The notes beneath the pieces were generated by a model. The model was not told the DNA's origin. It saw nothing but the letters and a program-made list of their open reading frames with translations, and searched no databases. From assembly GCA_964402505.1 (NCBI GenBank), contig CAYOCP010000022.1, positions 13,451 to 77,450 of the forward strand: DNA of 64,000 bases. The letters are read 5' to 3'. Shown here piece by piece: positions 44,152 through 51,165 of this stretch; within the stretch, counting starts at the first letter, position 1; each line of letters begins with the position of its first letter. Origin of the DNA: SLRI01 sp964402505. Its GTDB lineage: Bacteria > Pseudomonadota > Alphaproteobacteria > Geminicoccales > Geminicoccaceae. The position numbers and the translations under genes were made by a program.

Positions 44152-44990
44152 GCAACACCGCCGAAAGCCTTTTGCGCCAGATGATCGGCCACCGCCTCGA
44201 CCTCCTCCTCGCGCCGTAGCGGCGGCAAGGGATCGACCGTGCCGTGGCCGAAACCGCCGGCGGCGAGCTGCAAGAGCTCGATCGAGGCGAAGCTCAGGCC
44301 ACGGTCCAGGGCCAGGCGAAGGGCCAGCGAGCGGGCCGCCGCCGGCGGCTCGGCGCCGAGCAGGCGCTCACCCACCACCGTCACCCGCCAGCGCCCCCGC
44401 TCCGGCACCGGCGGCAGCCGCATGGCCGGGCCACCCGCCAGGACCGAGGCAGGGACGCCCCTTGCCGCCGGCCCTCCGGCATCGGCCGGACCGTCGACGA
44501 CCGGCCCCTCGCCCGGTGGCAGATGGCGGGCCTCGCTGGCGGCGGCGAAACCGTGCACGCGGTCCGTCCATCGGGCCGAGCGCAGGAGCTCCTCGAGCCG
44601 GCTGCAGCGCATGCCGTGCAGGCTCGCCGGCTGCGGCCGGTTCATCACCCGCTCGCCGAGCCCGGCGAGCCAGCTCAGGATCAGCGCGTGGAACTCCTCC
44701 CGGGCATAGAGCCGGTCGGCCTCGGCGGCACCGCGGAACTGCGGCGGATCGATGCCGCGAGCTCGGCAGAACACAAGACCGATCGAGGCGTCGCCGAGCT
44801 CGAGCCCGTTGCCGAGGACGATGCGGCTCGAACCACCGGGGTCGTGCTCGAAGACCGGCGCCAGCAGCAACTGCTCGACCGGGACGAGGGCGACCGGAGC
44901 GCCCCGCCGCCGGAGCGCTCGGGCCACCAGAAGCGCACCCCGGTCGTCCGGTTCGAGGAGCACGACGATCCACCGGCCGCTCCCGCCCAC
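44148..44990 (-). CDS. Degenerate ATP-grasp-like partner protein
   Basis: A 280-residue protein that aligns by eye with the ATP-grasp protein downstream: WLAGLGERVMNRPQPASLHG against WLETAPALVMNRTRPSNSNM, RVTVVGERLLGAE against RVHVVAGLLFATR, and LALDRGLSFASIELLQLAAG against LDLPLAGIDLKLTPDG. The catalytic Asp is Glu here, the CFEVNP core is replaced by FGHGTVDP, and no Lys-bearing VFK strand is seen. It is therefore probably an inactive sister that binds the substrate or the leader region. It overlaps the active ligase by ATGA and follows the protease gene by 36 bases. Confidence 0.72.
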   Translation of the reverse strand: MGGSGRWIVVLLEPDDRGALLVARALRRRGAPVALVPVEQLLLAPVFEHDPGGSSRIVLGNGLELGDASIGLVFCRARGIDPPQFRGAAEADRLYAREEFHALILSWLAGLGERVMNRPQPASLHGMRCSRLEELLRSARWTDRVHGFAAASEARHLPPGEGPVVDGPADAGGPAARGVPASVLAGGPAMRLPPVPERGRWRVTVVGERLLGAEPPAAARSLALRLALDRGLSFASIELLQLAAGGFGHGTVDPLPPLRREEEVEAVADHLAQKAFGGVA

Positions 44991-45026
44991 GGTTCCAACC
45001 CTCCTCCGCCGACCGGCAGGCCCGCC

Positions 45027-46871
45027 TCAGCGGCGATGGGTCGGCGAATCCAGAAGGCGCTTGTCGCTTTCCGTCTGTCGCTCCATCTCCTCGCGCATCG
45101 CCTGGAGATCCTCCTCGGCATTCAGACCGCTGCCCTCGAGATCGGGCCGCAACGAGCGGTCGATGAACGGCACGAGGCCCTGCACGGCCGTCTCGAGTGC
45201 CGCGACCCGGCGCTCGATGTCGTCCGGGCCGGCGGGGGCCCCGCCCAGCCGATCGCGAAAATCGAAATCCCAGCCCTTGTCGTAGAAGCCGCGCTTGTCG
45301 ATGTCGGGCTTCTCCGGCCGCTTGTCCTCGAACCGCGTCTTGTCCCAGAACTTGTCGGGGCGCTTGTCCGCCACCTTGTCGCCGAGCTTGTCCCGACGCT
45401 TGTCGCTGACGTCCTTGACCACCGACTTGCCGCAGCGGACCCGAAGATCCGCCGTCATGGTCGGCCCGCTCGCGGAGATCGAGGCGACGGCGACGCAGCT
45501 GTCGTTGCCGGCATAGGACCGTGAATTCGGCGACGAGCCCTTGTCGAAGATGGTCCTGCCGGCCGAGCCCGGATAGGGGTCGCCGGCGTCGCCGCGGTTC
45601 GCCGCCTGGCCCAGGTCGTCCTCGTCGTCCGCCTGCTCCAGCGCCACCTTGGGATGCGCCTCGTTCGAATTGCTCGAGATCGCCTCGTCGATGTGCCAGA
45701 TGCAAAGGCCATCGCCGGGCAAATCCCTGTCGAAGCCGGTCCTCTGCCGGTTCTCGACCAGAAAGTACTCCTGGCTGGCGCCGCCGTCCTTCCACAGCCG
45801 GAAGACCTCGTGACCGGTCTCCACGGCCTGGATCGAGCGCACCCCGTTGGAGCTGACATTGGTGACCGTGGCCCAGCCCTGGTTCGCCTTGCACCAGGCC
45901 GAGGGATGGGCCGGCGTTCGCCCGCCGCCGTTCCAGGAGCCGCCGCCCATCAGGCACCAGTTGCCCACGCCTTCCGATGACGAATCGGTGTCGTAGAGAT
46001 CGGGAAAGCCGAACAGCAGATGGCCGAGCTCGTGCGCGCAGACGCCGATGCGGGCGTTCTCGGGAATGGTCAGATAGGCGTACAACCGCGTGCCGTCGGC
46101 ATCGAGGGGTGAGCGCATCACCCATTTGTGCGACCAGATATCGCCGCCGCTGCCCGTCTGCTCCCCACCCCGGCCGGCATGAACGACCACATAGGCGTCG
46201 ACGAAGCCGTCGCCATCGTTGTCGTAGACCGCGAAATTCACGTCCGCGTTGGCGGCGAGCGCCGCATCCCTCGCCATATCGCGGGCGTTCGGCGTGGTGC
46301 TGCCGGTGCCCGAGGCGCCGTTGGCGTAGTTGGCGAGCGTGTCCGGCAGGGTGTAGGGGCCGACGACCTCGCCGGCGATCGTCACCAGCCCGTTGGTGAC
46401 CTCCGTGTAGTACTCGCGAACGCTGCCGGTCGCGAGCTGGCCGATCGAGAAGAAGAGCTCCTGGAAATGCGCCGCATCGGCACCGGCGTCGAACGAACGA
46501 TCGGAGAATTCCACGAGCACCACGACCACATTCACCGTGCCGCGCAGCGGCGCCCGCTCGAGCCCCATGTTGCGCGCAACGGCGGGCGGCGTGCCGATCG
46601 GCAGGAGATCGCCCGGCACGACCAGGCCGTCATTGAAGCCGACCCTGGGCAGCCGCCGGATCGCCGCCAGATGCGCCATCCCGTCCGGCGCCGCCTGGCG
46701 CATCTTCTTCAGCGCCTTCTGGATCTTCTCCTGCAGCTCCGGCGCCGGCGCCACGCAGCAGCGCTCGCCGTCGTCCGATTGGCGATTGGCGGCATAGATG
46801 CCCTGAATCCCTTGCAGCAGCGCACGATCCTGCTCGTCCGACCGCAACTCGTCCGTCGATGGCCTGGCCAT
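45027..46871 (-). CDS. M6-family metalloprotease with a (DKxx)n tail
   Basis: A 614-residue protein with no evident signal peptide at MARPSTDELRSDEQDRALLQ. The zinc site is HELGHLLFGFPDLYD (H280, E281, H284), as in immune inhibitor A-type M6 proteases, and the adjoining region has VGNWCLMGGGSWNGGGRTPA. After the catalytic and beta-rich parts comes residues 490-532: six perfect tetrapeptide steps DKRR, DKLG, DKVA, DKRP, DKFW, DKTR, then further DK pairs at 516, 525 and 531, followed by GWDFDFRDR. The tail from about 550 is a coiled-coil-like helix (IERRVAALETAVQGLVPFID). It heads an operon with two ATP-grasp-type genes. The repeats are unusual for M6 proteases. Confidence 0.88.
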   Translation of the reverse strand: MARPSTDELRSDEQDRALLQGIQGIYAANRQSDDGERCCVAPAPELQEKIQKALKKMRQAAPDGMAHLAAIRRLPRVGFNDGLVVPGDLLPIGTPPAVARNMGLERAPLRGTVNVVVVLVEFSDRSFDAGADAAHFQELFFSIGQLATGSVREYYTEVTNGLVTIAGEVVGPYTLPDTLANYANGASGTGSTTPNARDMARDAALAANADVNFAVYDNDGDGFVDAYVVVHAGRGGEQTGSGGDIWSHKWVMRSPLDADGTRLYAYLTIPENARIGVCAHELGHLLFGFPDLYDTDSSSEGVGNWCLMGGGSWNGGGRTPAHPSAWCKANQGWATVTNVSSNGVRSIQAVETGHEVFRLWKDGGASQEYFLVENRQRTGFDRDLPGDGLCIWHIDEAISSNSNEAHPKVALEQADDEDDLGQAANRGDAGDPYPGSAGRTIFDKGSSPNSRSYAGNDSCVAVASISASGPTMTADLRVRCGKSVVKDVSDKRRDKLGDKVADKRPDKFWDKTRFEDKRPEKPDIDKRGFYDKGWDFDFRDRLGGAPAGPDDIERRVAALETAVQGLVPFIDRSLRPDLEGSGLNAEEDLQAMREEMERQTESDKRLLDSPTHRR

Positions 46872-46925
46872 GAGTCGTCCCCCGCGGTGATCTTGACGCT
46901 AGGGCCGTTCCCCTGATTATCGGGC

Positions 46926-46948
46926 CACTCGCCGAGCGTCGGCGAGTG
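46926..46948 (-). promoter_or_regulatory. 10-bp perfect stem-loop upstream of the M6 gene
   Basis: CACTCGCCGA (46926-46935), loop GCG, TCGGCGAGTG (46939-46948). It lies in the 147-base gap between the GH43-like stop and the M6 start. There is no T-run, so it may be a factor-dependent terminator or an mRNA-leader element. Confidence 0.5.
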
Positions 46949-47018
46949 CCTTGCTTGCCGCGGATTCTATCAGATTTTCCGGTTTCGGTCGATTGCGAGA
47001 TCAGAAATCCGGAGTGGA

Positions 47019-47933
47019 TCAGCCGTCGGCCGTGCCGCGCAGCTCGGCAATTGCGATGCCCGACTCGCCGGCCACCGCGTAGAGCAGCCAGCTGCGTGCG
47101 CCCTCGCGGAAGACCGCCGGGTCCCGCAGCTGCCGGACCGGTGCCCTGACGATGCCCTCGCGGGACGGCTCGAGCGGCCGGTCGCCACCCTCCCAGCTCT
47201 CCTCCGGTGCCAGCACCGTGACCGGCTCGCTCGGCCGCCACGCCGTCCAGTGCGGGCGGAGATCCATGGCGGCGAGCAGGATACGCTCGGGGCAGTCGCC
47301 GATCCGGGTATAGTAGACGAAGGCCGTGTCGCCATCGACCGCCACGGCCGAGTGGCGCATGCCGGGCGCGAACACGAGGGGCCCTGCCTCGAACCCGGAA
47401 ACCCCGTCCCTCGACCGGTAGAGCCGCCCCGGCATGCCGAGCCCGTAATGCCAGCCGCCATGCCGGAACACCCGCCAGTAGGGTACGCCCAGCGTCTCGC
47501 CCCGCACCGCGAAGCGCAGCCCGTCGGCGGCGAGCGCGACGCGCGTCCCCTGCTCACCGCCACCGCCCGTCGCCGTGTCCGAGCCGTGGAAGAAAAGCCG
47601 AAACCGCCGCTCCCCTTCGTCCACATGCACGTCCGGCGAGGCCAGATGCCCGGCGAAGCCGGATTCCGCCAGTGGCAGCACGCCCGGCTCGTGCATGCGC
47701 CACGGCCCGGCAAGGTCATCGGCGAAGGCGAGGCGGATATAGGCCCCGTCATGATGGCCAAAGTACAAATAGTACCGCCCGAGCGCCCCCTGCACCCAGT
47801 CCGGCACCCGGATCAGCGACGGCCCATTGATATTGTCACCCATCCGCCCGTCCATGTGCGGCCGGATGATGGGGTTGCCCGGCAACCGCACGACGCGGGG
47901 TGCGATGGGTGAGAGAAGTGGCTCGGGCGGCAT
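47019..47933 (-). CDS. GH43-like five-bladed beta-propeller protein
   Basis: A 304-residue protein resembling glycosidases of the GH43/GH117-like beta-propeller fold. Repeated blade motifs include GPSLIRVPDWVQGALGRYYL, FGHHDGAYIRLAFADDLAGP, HLASPDVHVDEGERRFRLFF and RDPAVFREGARSWLLYAVAG. It starts MPPEPLLSPIAPRVVRLPGN with no signal peptide. Acidic residues suited to catalysis are present, but I cannot assign the triad, so substrate and activity are open. It lies ten bases downstream of HigA on the same strand and may be read from the same transcript. Confidence 0.72.
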   Translation of the reverse strand: MPPEPLLSPIAPRVVRLPGNPIIRPHMDGRMGDNINGPSLIRVPDWVQGALGRYYLYFGHHDGAYIRLAFADDLAGPWRMHEPGVLPLAESGFAGHLASPDVHVDEGERRFRLFFHGSDTATGGGGEQGTRVALAADGLRFAVRGETLGVPYWRVFRHGGWHYGLGMPGRLYRSRDGVSGFEAGPLVFAPGMRHSAVAVDGDTAFVYYTRIGDCPERILLAAMDLRPHWTAWRPSEPVTVLAPEESWEGGDRPLEPSREGIVRAPVRQLRDPAVFREGARSWLLYAVAGESGIAIAELRGTADG

Positions 47934-47942
47934 GGGGTCGGG

Positions 47943-48263
47943 CTATCCGGCCGCCGACAGCGGCCGACCTCTGGTCGGCAGGCGCCGGATGTCCGCCCCC
48001 GTCGCCCGCTCCGCCGCCGCGACATCGAACTGCACCTGCAAGTTCAGCCAGAACTCGGGCTCGGTGCCGAACCAGTGGCCGAGACGCAAGGCCGTATCGC
48101 CCGTGATCGAGCGCTTGCCGGCAATGATCTGGCTCACCCGGTTCGCCGGCACATCGATCTGCCGGGCCAGCTCGGTCGGCGTGACCCCGAGCTCGATCAA
48201 CTCGTCCTTGAGAACCTCGCCGGGGTGCACCGCACGCATCAGCATCGTCTCATCTCGCTTCAT
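47943..48263 (-). CDS. higA: HigA-type antitoxin
   Basis: A 106-residue HTH antitoxin of the HigA/VapI group. The HTH is TPTELARQIDVPANRVSQII followed by GKRSITGDTALRLGHWFG. The N-terminal HPGEVLKDELIELGV is typical. It should bind and neutralise HigB and repress the operon through an upstream palindrome. The ATG overlaps the toxin stop (ATGA). Toxin-first order is the HigBA norm. A start at 48245 (MLMRAVHPGE) is also possible. Confidence 0.93.
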   Translation of the reverse strand: MKRDETMLMRAVHPGEVLKDELIELGVTPTELARQIDVPANRVSQIIAGKRSITGDTALRLGHWFGTEPEFWLNLQVQFDVAAAERATGADIRRLPTRGRPLSAAG

Positions 48264-48547
48264 CAGTGGTAGTCGACGATCTCGACATTGCTCGGCCCCA
48301 CCTGCCCATCAGGCCACTCGAAGCAGATACGCCACTGCCGGTTGATCCGGATCGAGTACTGCCCGGCTCGATTGCCGCCGAGCGCTTCCAGTCGGTTGCT
48401 CGGCAGGACCCGCAGTGTCCCCAGCGAAGGCGCCGCATTGAGGATCGACAACCGCTTCGCCGCCTGGCTTTCGAAACCCTGGAACGCCTTGACGAACTGC
48501 CCTGCGGCAAAGGCCCTGGTGTTCCTGTCCCGATAGCCGAGGATCAT
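48263..48547 (-). CDS. higB: HigB-type (RelE superfamily) toxin
   Basis: A 94-residue RelE/HigB mRNA interferase-like toxin. Start ATG 48547 (MILGYRDRNTRAFAAGQFVK) gives the family's usual length; a longer frame exists upstream without support. Conserved parts: AKRLSILNAAPSLGTLRVLP and RAGQYSIRINRQWRICFEW, ending in VEIVDYH with the C-terminal His/Tyr of the family. These toxins cut mRNA on the ribosome. It sits within the segment bounded by the 1133-bp direct repeats, where it could discourage loss of the segment. Confidence 0.93.
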   Translation of the reverse strand: MILGYRDRNTRAFAAGQFVKAFQGFESQAAKRLSILNAAPSLGTLRVLPSNRLEALGGNRAGQYSIRINRQWRICFEWPDGQVGPSNVEIVDYH

Positions 48548-48573
48548 GCTGGTCTTCTGCGCTATCCGGACGA

Positions 48574-48590
48574 TGTACGTCAAGCGTACA
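48574..48590. promoter_or_regulatory. Predicted HigA operator
   Basis: Inverted repeat TGTACG-TCAAG-CGTACA, 27 bases upstream of the higB start. HigA proteins usually bind such palindromes to repress their own operon. A TTGACG box on the minus strand lies inside it and could be part of the promoter. The assignment rests on position and symmetry only. Confidence 0.6.
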
Positions 48591-48758
48591 GAGTGTGCTC
48601 GCGTATAGACATCGGCCCAGCGTCGAGTCAGCAATTAGGTATGTTCTGAGCGATAAAACCACTCATATATCTTCCAGCTCGGGTATAATGCAACACAGCG
48701 TTGGGAGTCGGCCTTTCTGAGCACAATGCCAGAAAATTAACCGCTTTCATTGAATCAG

Positions 48759-49646
48759 ATGGATATCGATATGGAATTCCTAGCAAAAATTCTTTTATCT
48801 TTAGTTTTTACACTAATATTGTTTATATTTTTATTTATACTAGTGCTCTTATATTCGTTTTTCCAAAACATTGGCACAATGTATACAAGTATAATAGTTC
48901 CCATGACAATCGCATTGTCTCCATCAATATTTACTGCCGTCATGGCAAATAATATAGCCATTAAATTAAGATTTTTTGCAGTATTAAAAGCTTTAGTATT
49001 GATAATACCAATACATTCGCTATGGATATTTGCAATTGGCCCTTGGATAGGATCGATTTTATTTGCACATTTTTCCGCTCCTATTAGCTATGCGTTCGCT
49101 CTGGACGCTGTTGCAAGCATTCTTATCATGATTTCTTCGGCGGTCCTAACCTCGTGGTGCCTTCCCAAGCTTGATCTTAGTGATCCTGGACCAGCACCTC
49201 GCTCAGTATTACTTTTTAGGTATCTCATGTTTGCCTCAATCTTCGTTTCAATCATCAATACTATTATAAGCTACAGCTTTGCCGAGCAACTTTTCAATAA
49301 AGAATTTTCGACCTACAATTCTCTTCCACAGGCTTCAGGACCATTCATAATTTCTATTTGGCTATCATCGTTATTAATATGCATCTATTTCATTCGACAA
49401 ATTTCCTTTTATGCCAATGCAAGAATTCGTACTGTTATGTTGAGCTTCTACATTGTAGGATTAATTACAATGATTCCATCTATATCTGTTTGGATACAAC
49501 TGAATTTATATGCCTCAATTCTATCAATTGCCATAACCGTAATTCAAGGCATCGCCCTAATTGCAATCTACAGCGAAAGTTCGGATTTCTGGTTTGGAAG
49601 GGGATCGCTGCAACTCGTGGGCGGAGACGTCCACCCTAATAGTTGA
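48759..49646 (+). CDS. Very AT-rich multi-pass membrane protein, unknown function
   Basis: A 295-residue protein with about eight hydrophobic segments (FLAKILLSLVFTLILFIFLF, ILSIAITVIQGIALIAIYSE near the ends). I start at ATG 48759; TTG 48750 is also in frame and no clear ribosome site is seen. Base use is unlike the window: 15 % GC by my count in 48781-48840, against about 70 % in ordinary genes. Near its end (from 49600) the composition returns to host-like. I recognise no family. Its neighbours are HigBA (divergent) and racemase copy B (convergent). It is a strong candidate for recent transfer from an AT-rich donor. Confidence 0.75.
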   Translation: MDIDMEFLAKILLSLVFTLILFIFLFILVLLYSFFQNIGTMYTSIIVPMTIALSPSIFTAVMANNIAIKLRFFAVLKALVLIIPIHSLWIFAIGPWIGSILFAHFSAPISYAFALDAVASILIMISSAVLTSWCLPKLDLSDPGPAPRSVLLFRYLMFASIFVSIINTIISYSFAEQLFNKEFSTYNSLPQASGPFIISIWLSSLLICIYFIRQISFYANARIRTVMLSFYIVGLITMIPSISVWIQLNLYASILSIAITVIQGIALIAIYSESSDFWFGRGSLQLVGGDVHPNS

Positions 49647-49714
49647 CGCCACGGCGCACTCTGGCTTCGTGGCTCGGCTATCACGAACATGGCTTTTGTA
49701 AGGACGATATATCC

Positions 49715-50902
49715 CTACCCCTCCACCACCCGCTGCTGCGCTACATAACCCGCCAACGCTCCCTCATCGATCGATATCCCGAGCCCCGGCCCGTCCGGTA
49801 TCGCCACCGCCCCGCCCTCGAGCTTGAAATTCTCGTGCAGGATGCCGTCGCGGAGCGGGTTCAGGGTGCGGTCGTACTCGACCATGGGCTCGTTCTGCAG
49901 GGTGACGGGGGCTGCCGTGTGCGGCAGGGGCGGGATGGTGGCGATGGCCTGCAGCGCCGCCGCCACCGCGACGCCGGAGCCCCAGACATGGGGGATGGTC
50001 AAGACCCCGTGCTGGCCGGCGGTCGCCAGGATCTTGACCCATTCGCTGAACCCGCCCGCGGAGCAGAGGTCGGGCTGGGCGATGTCGACGCAGCCCTTGG
50101 CGATGAAGTCGCGAAAGCCGAAGCGGGTGAACTCGCACTCGCCGCCGGCGATGGGCGTGTCCAGCTTCAGCCGCAGCCGGCGGTAGCCGTCGTGATCCTC
50201 GGGCGGCACCGGCTCCTCGAACCAGAGGAAGTCATGAGCGTCCATGACCCGGCCGATCCGAAGCGCGGTGGCCGCGTTGTAGGCGTGGTTGGCGTCCGCC
50301 ATCAGCCGCACCGCGGGGCCCAGGGTCCTGCGGATCAGCTCGATCCGCGCCCGATCCTCCTCCACCGAAAGCAGGCCGAGCTTGATCTTGACGGCGGTGA
50401 CCCCGGCCGCCTCGTAGCCTCTCACTTCCGCTTCGAGCGCCTTCATCATGGCGGCCGTGTCACGGAAATTCTCCGGGTAGTAGCAGCCCGTGCCGTAGGC
50501 CATGGCGCGGTCGCGAAACGCACCGCCCAGAAGATGATGCACCGGCCGATCCAGCGACTTCCCCCAGATGTCCCAAAGCGCGATATCGATCGCGCTCATC
50601 GCCTCGACATAGGTGCCGGCGCGGCCGAAATCGCGGCTGAAGGCGTAGCTCTCCTCCCAGAGGCGCACGGGCTGGTCGGCGGCCCTGCCGAGCAGCCGCG
50701 GCCCCAGCACGTCGACGACGGCCGCGGCCACCGGCTCGCCCGGCCCGTACTGGCCGCCCTCGCCCCAGCCCACGAGCCCGTCATCGGTGGTGATCCTGAC
50801 GAGCAGCGAGTTGCGGTCGGCAAAGCGCGCCTGCGACGAGAAGAACGCCCTCTTGCCGATCGGCGCCTTGAGCGCCAGGGCCTCGATGGTCCGGATCCTC
50901 AC
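49715..50902 (-). CDS. Mandelate racemase/muconate lactonizing family enzyme, copy B
   Basis: A 395-residue enzyme whose residues 1-352 are identical to copy A (39909-41105), with the same catalytic K172/K174, D203, E255 and H305. The last 43 residues differ: GILHENFKLEGGAVAIPDGP, then GLGISIDEGALAGYVAQQRV. GTG start, overlapping the stop of an intact DUF333 gene (GTGA), so here the upstream gene pair is complete. That makes this locus the likely source of the shared tract. Function as for copy A, probably a sugar-acid or sugar-lactone cycloisomerase or dehydratase. Confidence 0.92.
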   Translation of the reverse strand: MRIRTIEALALKAPIGKRAFFSSQARFADRNSLLVRITTDDGLVGWGEGGQYGPGEPVAAAVVDVLGPRLLGRAADQPVRLWEESYAFSRDFGRAGTYVEAMSAIDIALWDIWGKSLDRPVHHLLGGAFRDRAMAYGTGCYYPENFRDTAAMMKALEAEVRGYEAAGVTAVKIKLGLLSVEEDRARIELIRRTLGPAVRLMADANHAYNAATALRIGRVMDAHDFLWFEEPVPPEDHDGYRRLRLKLDTPIAGGECEFTRFGFRDFIAKGCVDIAQPDLCSAGGFSEWVKILATAGQHGVLTIPHVWGSGVAVAAALQAIATIPPLPHTAAPVTLQNEPMVEYDRTLNPLRDGILHENFKLEGGAVAIPDGPGLGISIDEGALAGYVAQQRVVEG

Positions 50903-50979
50903 CTGCCCCTCCCGGCCAACGCCTCAGCCTGCCCGCCCTGCTCCCGCCGGAATTGCTCCCGGGCATCCACCCCCGCGCC
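49847..50979. repeat. 1133-bp near-identical direct repeat, right copy
   Basis: Partner of 40050-41182, same orientation, 9797 bases to the right. It covers codons 1-352 of racemase copy B and the last 27 codons of the DUF333 gene, ending in the middle of that gene. Homologous recombination between the two copies would delete or amplify 9797 bases. Confidence 0.93.
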
Positions 50980-51144
50980 ATCCGGCAGGATGCACACGCC
51001 GCGCGTGCCCGCGGCCTCCCCGCGCATCTCGCAGCTTCCGCCCGGTGGCTCGCAGAAGACCGCGGCCGGCTTGGCGATGGCGTGCGCCATGATCGAGGCA
51101 GGCTGCATGAGCGGCGCAGGGAGCAGCCGGAACGCCGCACGCAT
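50899..51144 (-). CDS. Small DUF333-family protein
   Basis: An 81-residue protein. The core AKPAAVFCEPPGGSCEMRGE, followed by GVCILPDGAGVDAREQFRRE, matches DUF333 ('putative hemolysin' of YoaF type), with the usual two Cys positions and the CxLPDG motif. The N-terminus (MRAAFRLLPAPLMQPASIMA) is only a weak export signal. The stop overlaps the racemase copy B GTG, and the start lies 22 bases before the pntB stop on the same strand. Its last 27 codons fall in the 1133-bp repeat and are repeated at 41102-41182. Function is unknown; the hemolysin label lacks support. Confidence 0.75.
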   Translation of the reverse strand: MRAAFRLLPAPLMQPASIMAHAIAKPAAVFCEPPGGSCEMRGEAAGTRGVCILPDGAGVDAREQFRREQGGQAEALAGRGR

Positions 51145-51165
51145 AGCTCGGGCACCCCCGGCCGC

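Noticed and set aside
45297..45404. Regular CTTGTC spacing every 12 bases read as a DNA repeat or iteron
   Set aside because: It falls exactly in codon register of the protease gene and encodes the DKxx tetrapeptides, so the repeat is at protein level.
50899..51144. Calling the DUF333 protein a hemolysin
   Set aside because: The label comes from old database names; there is no toxin-like feature in the 81 residues.
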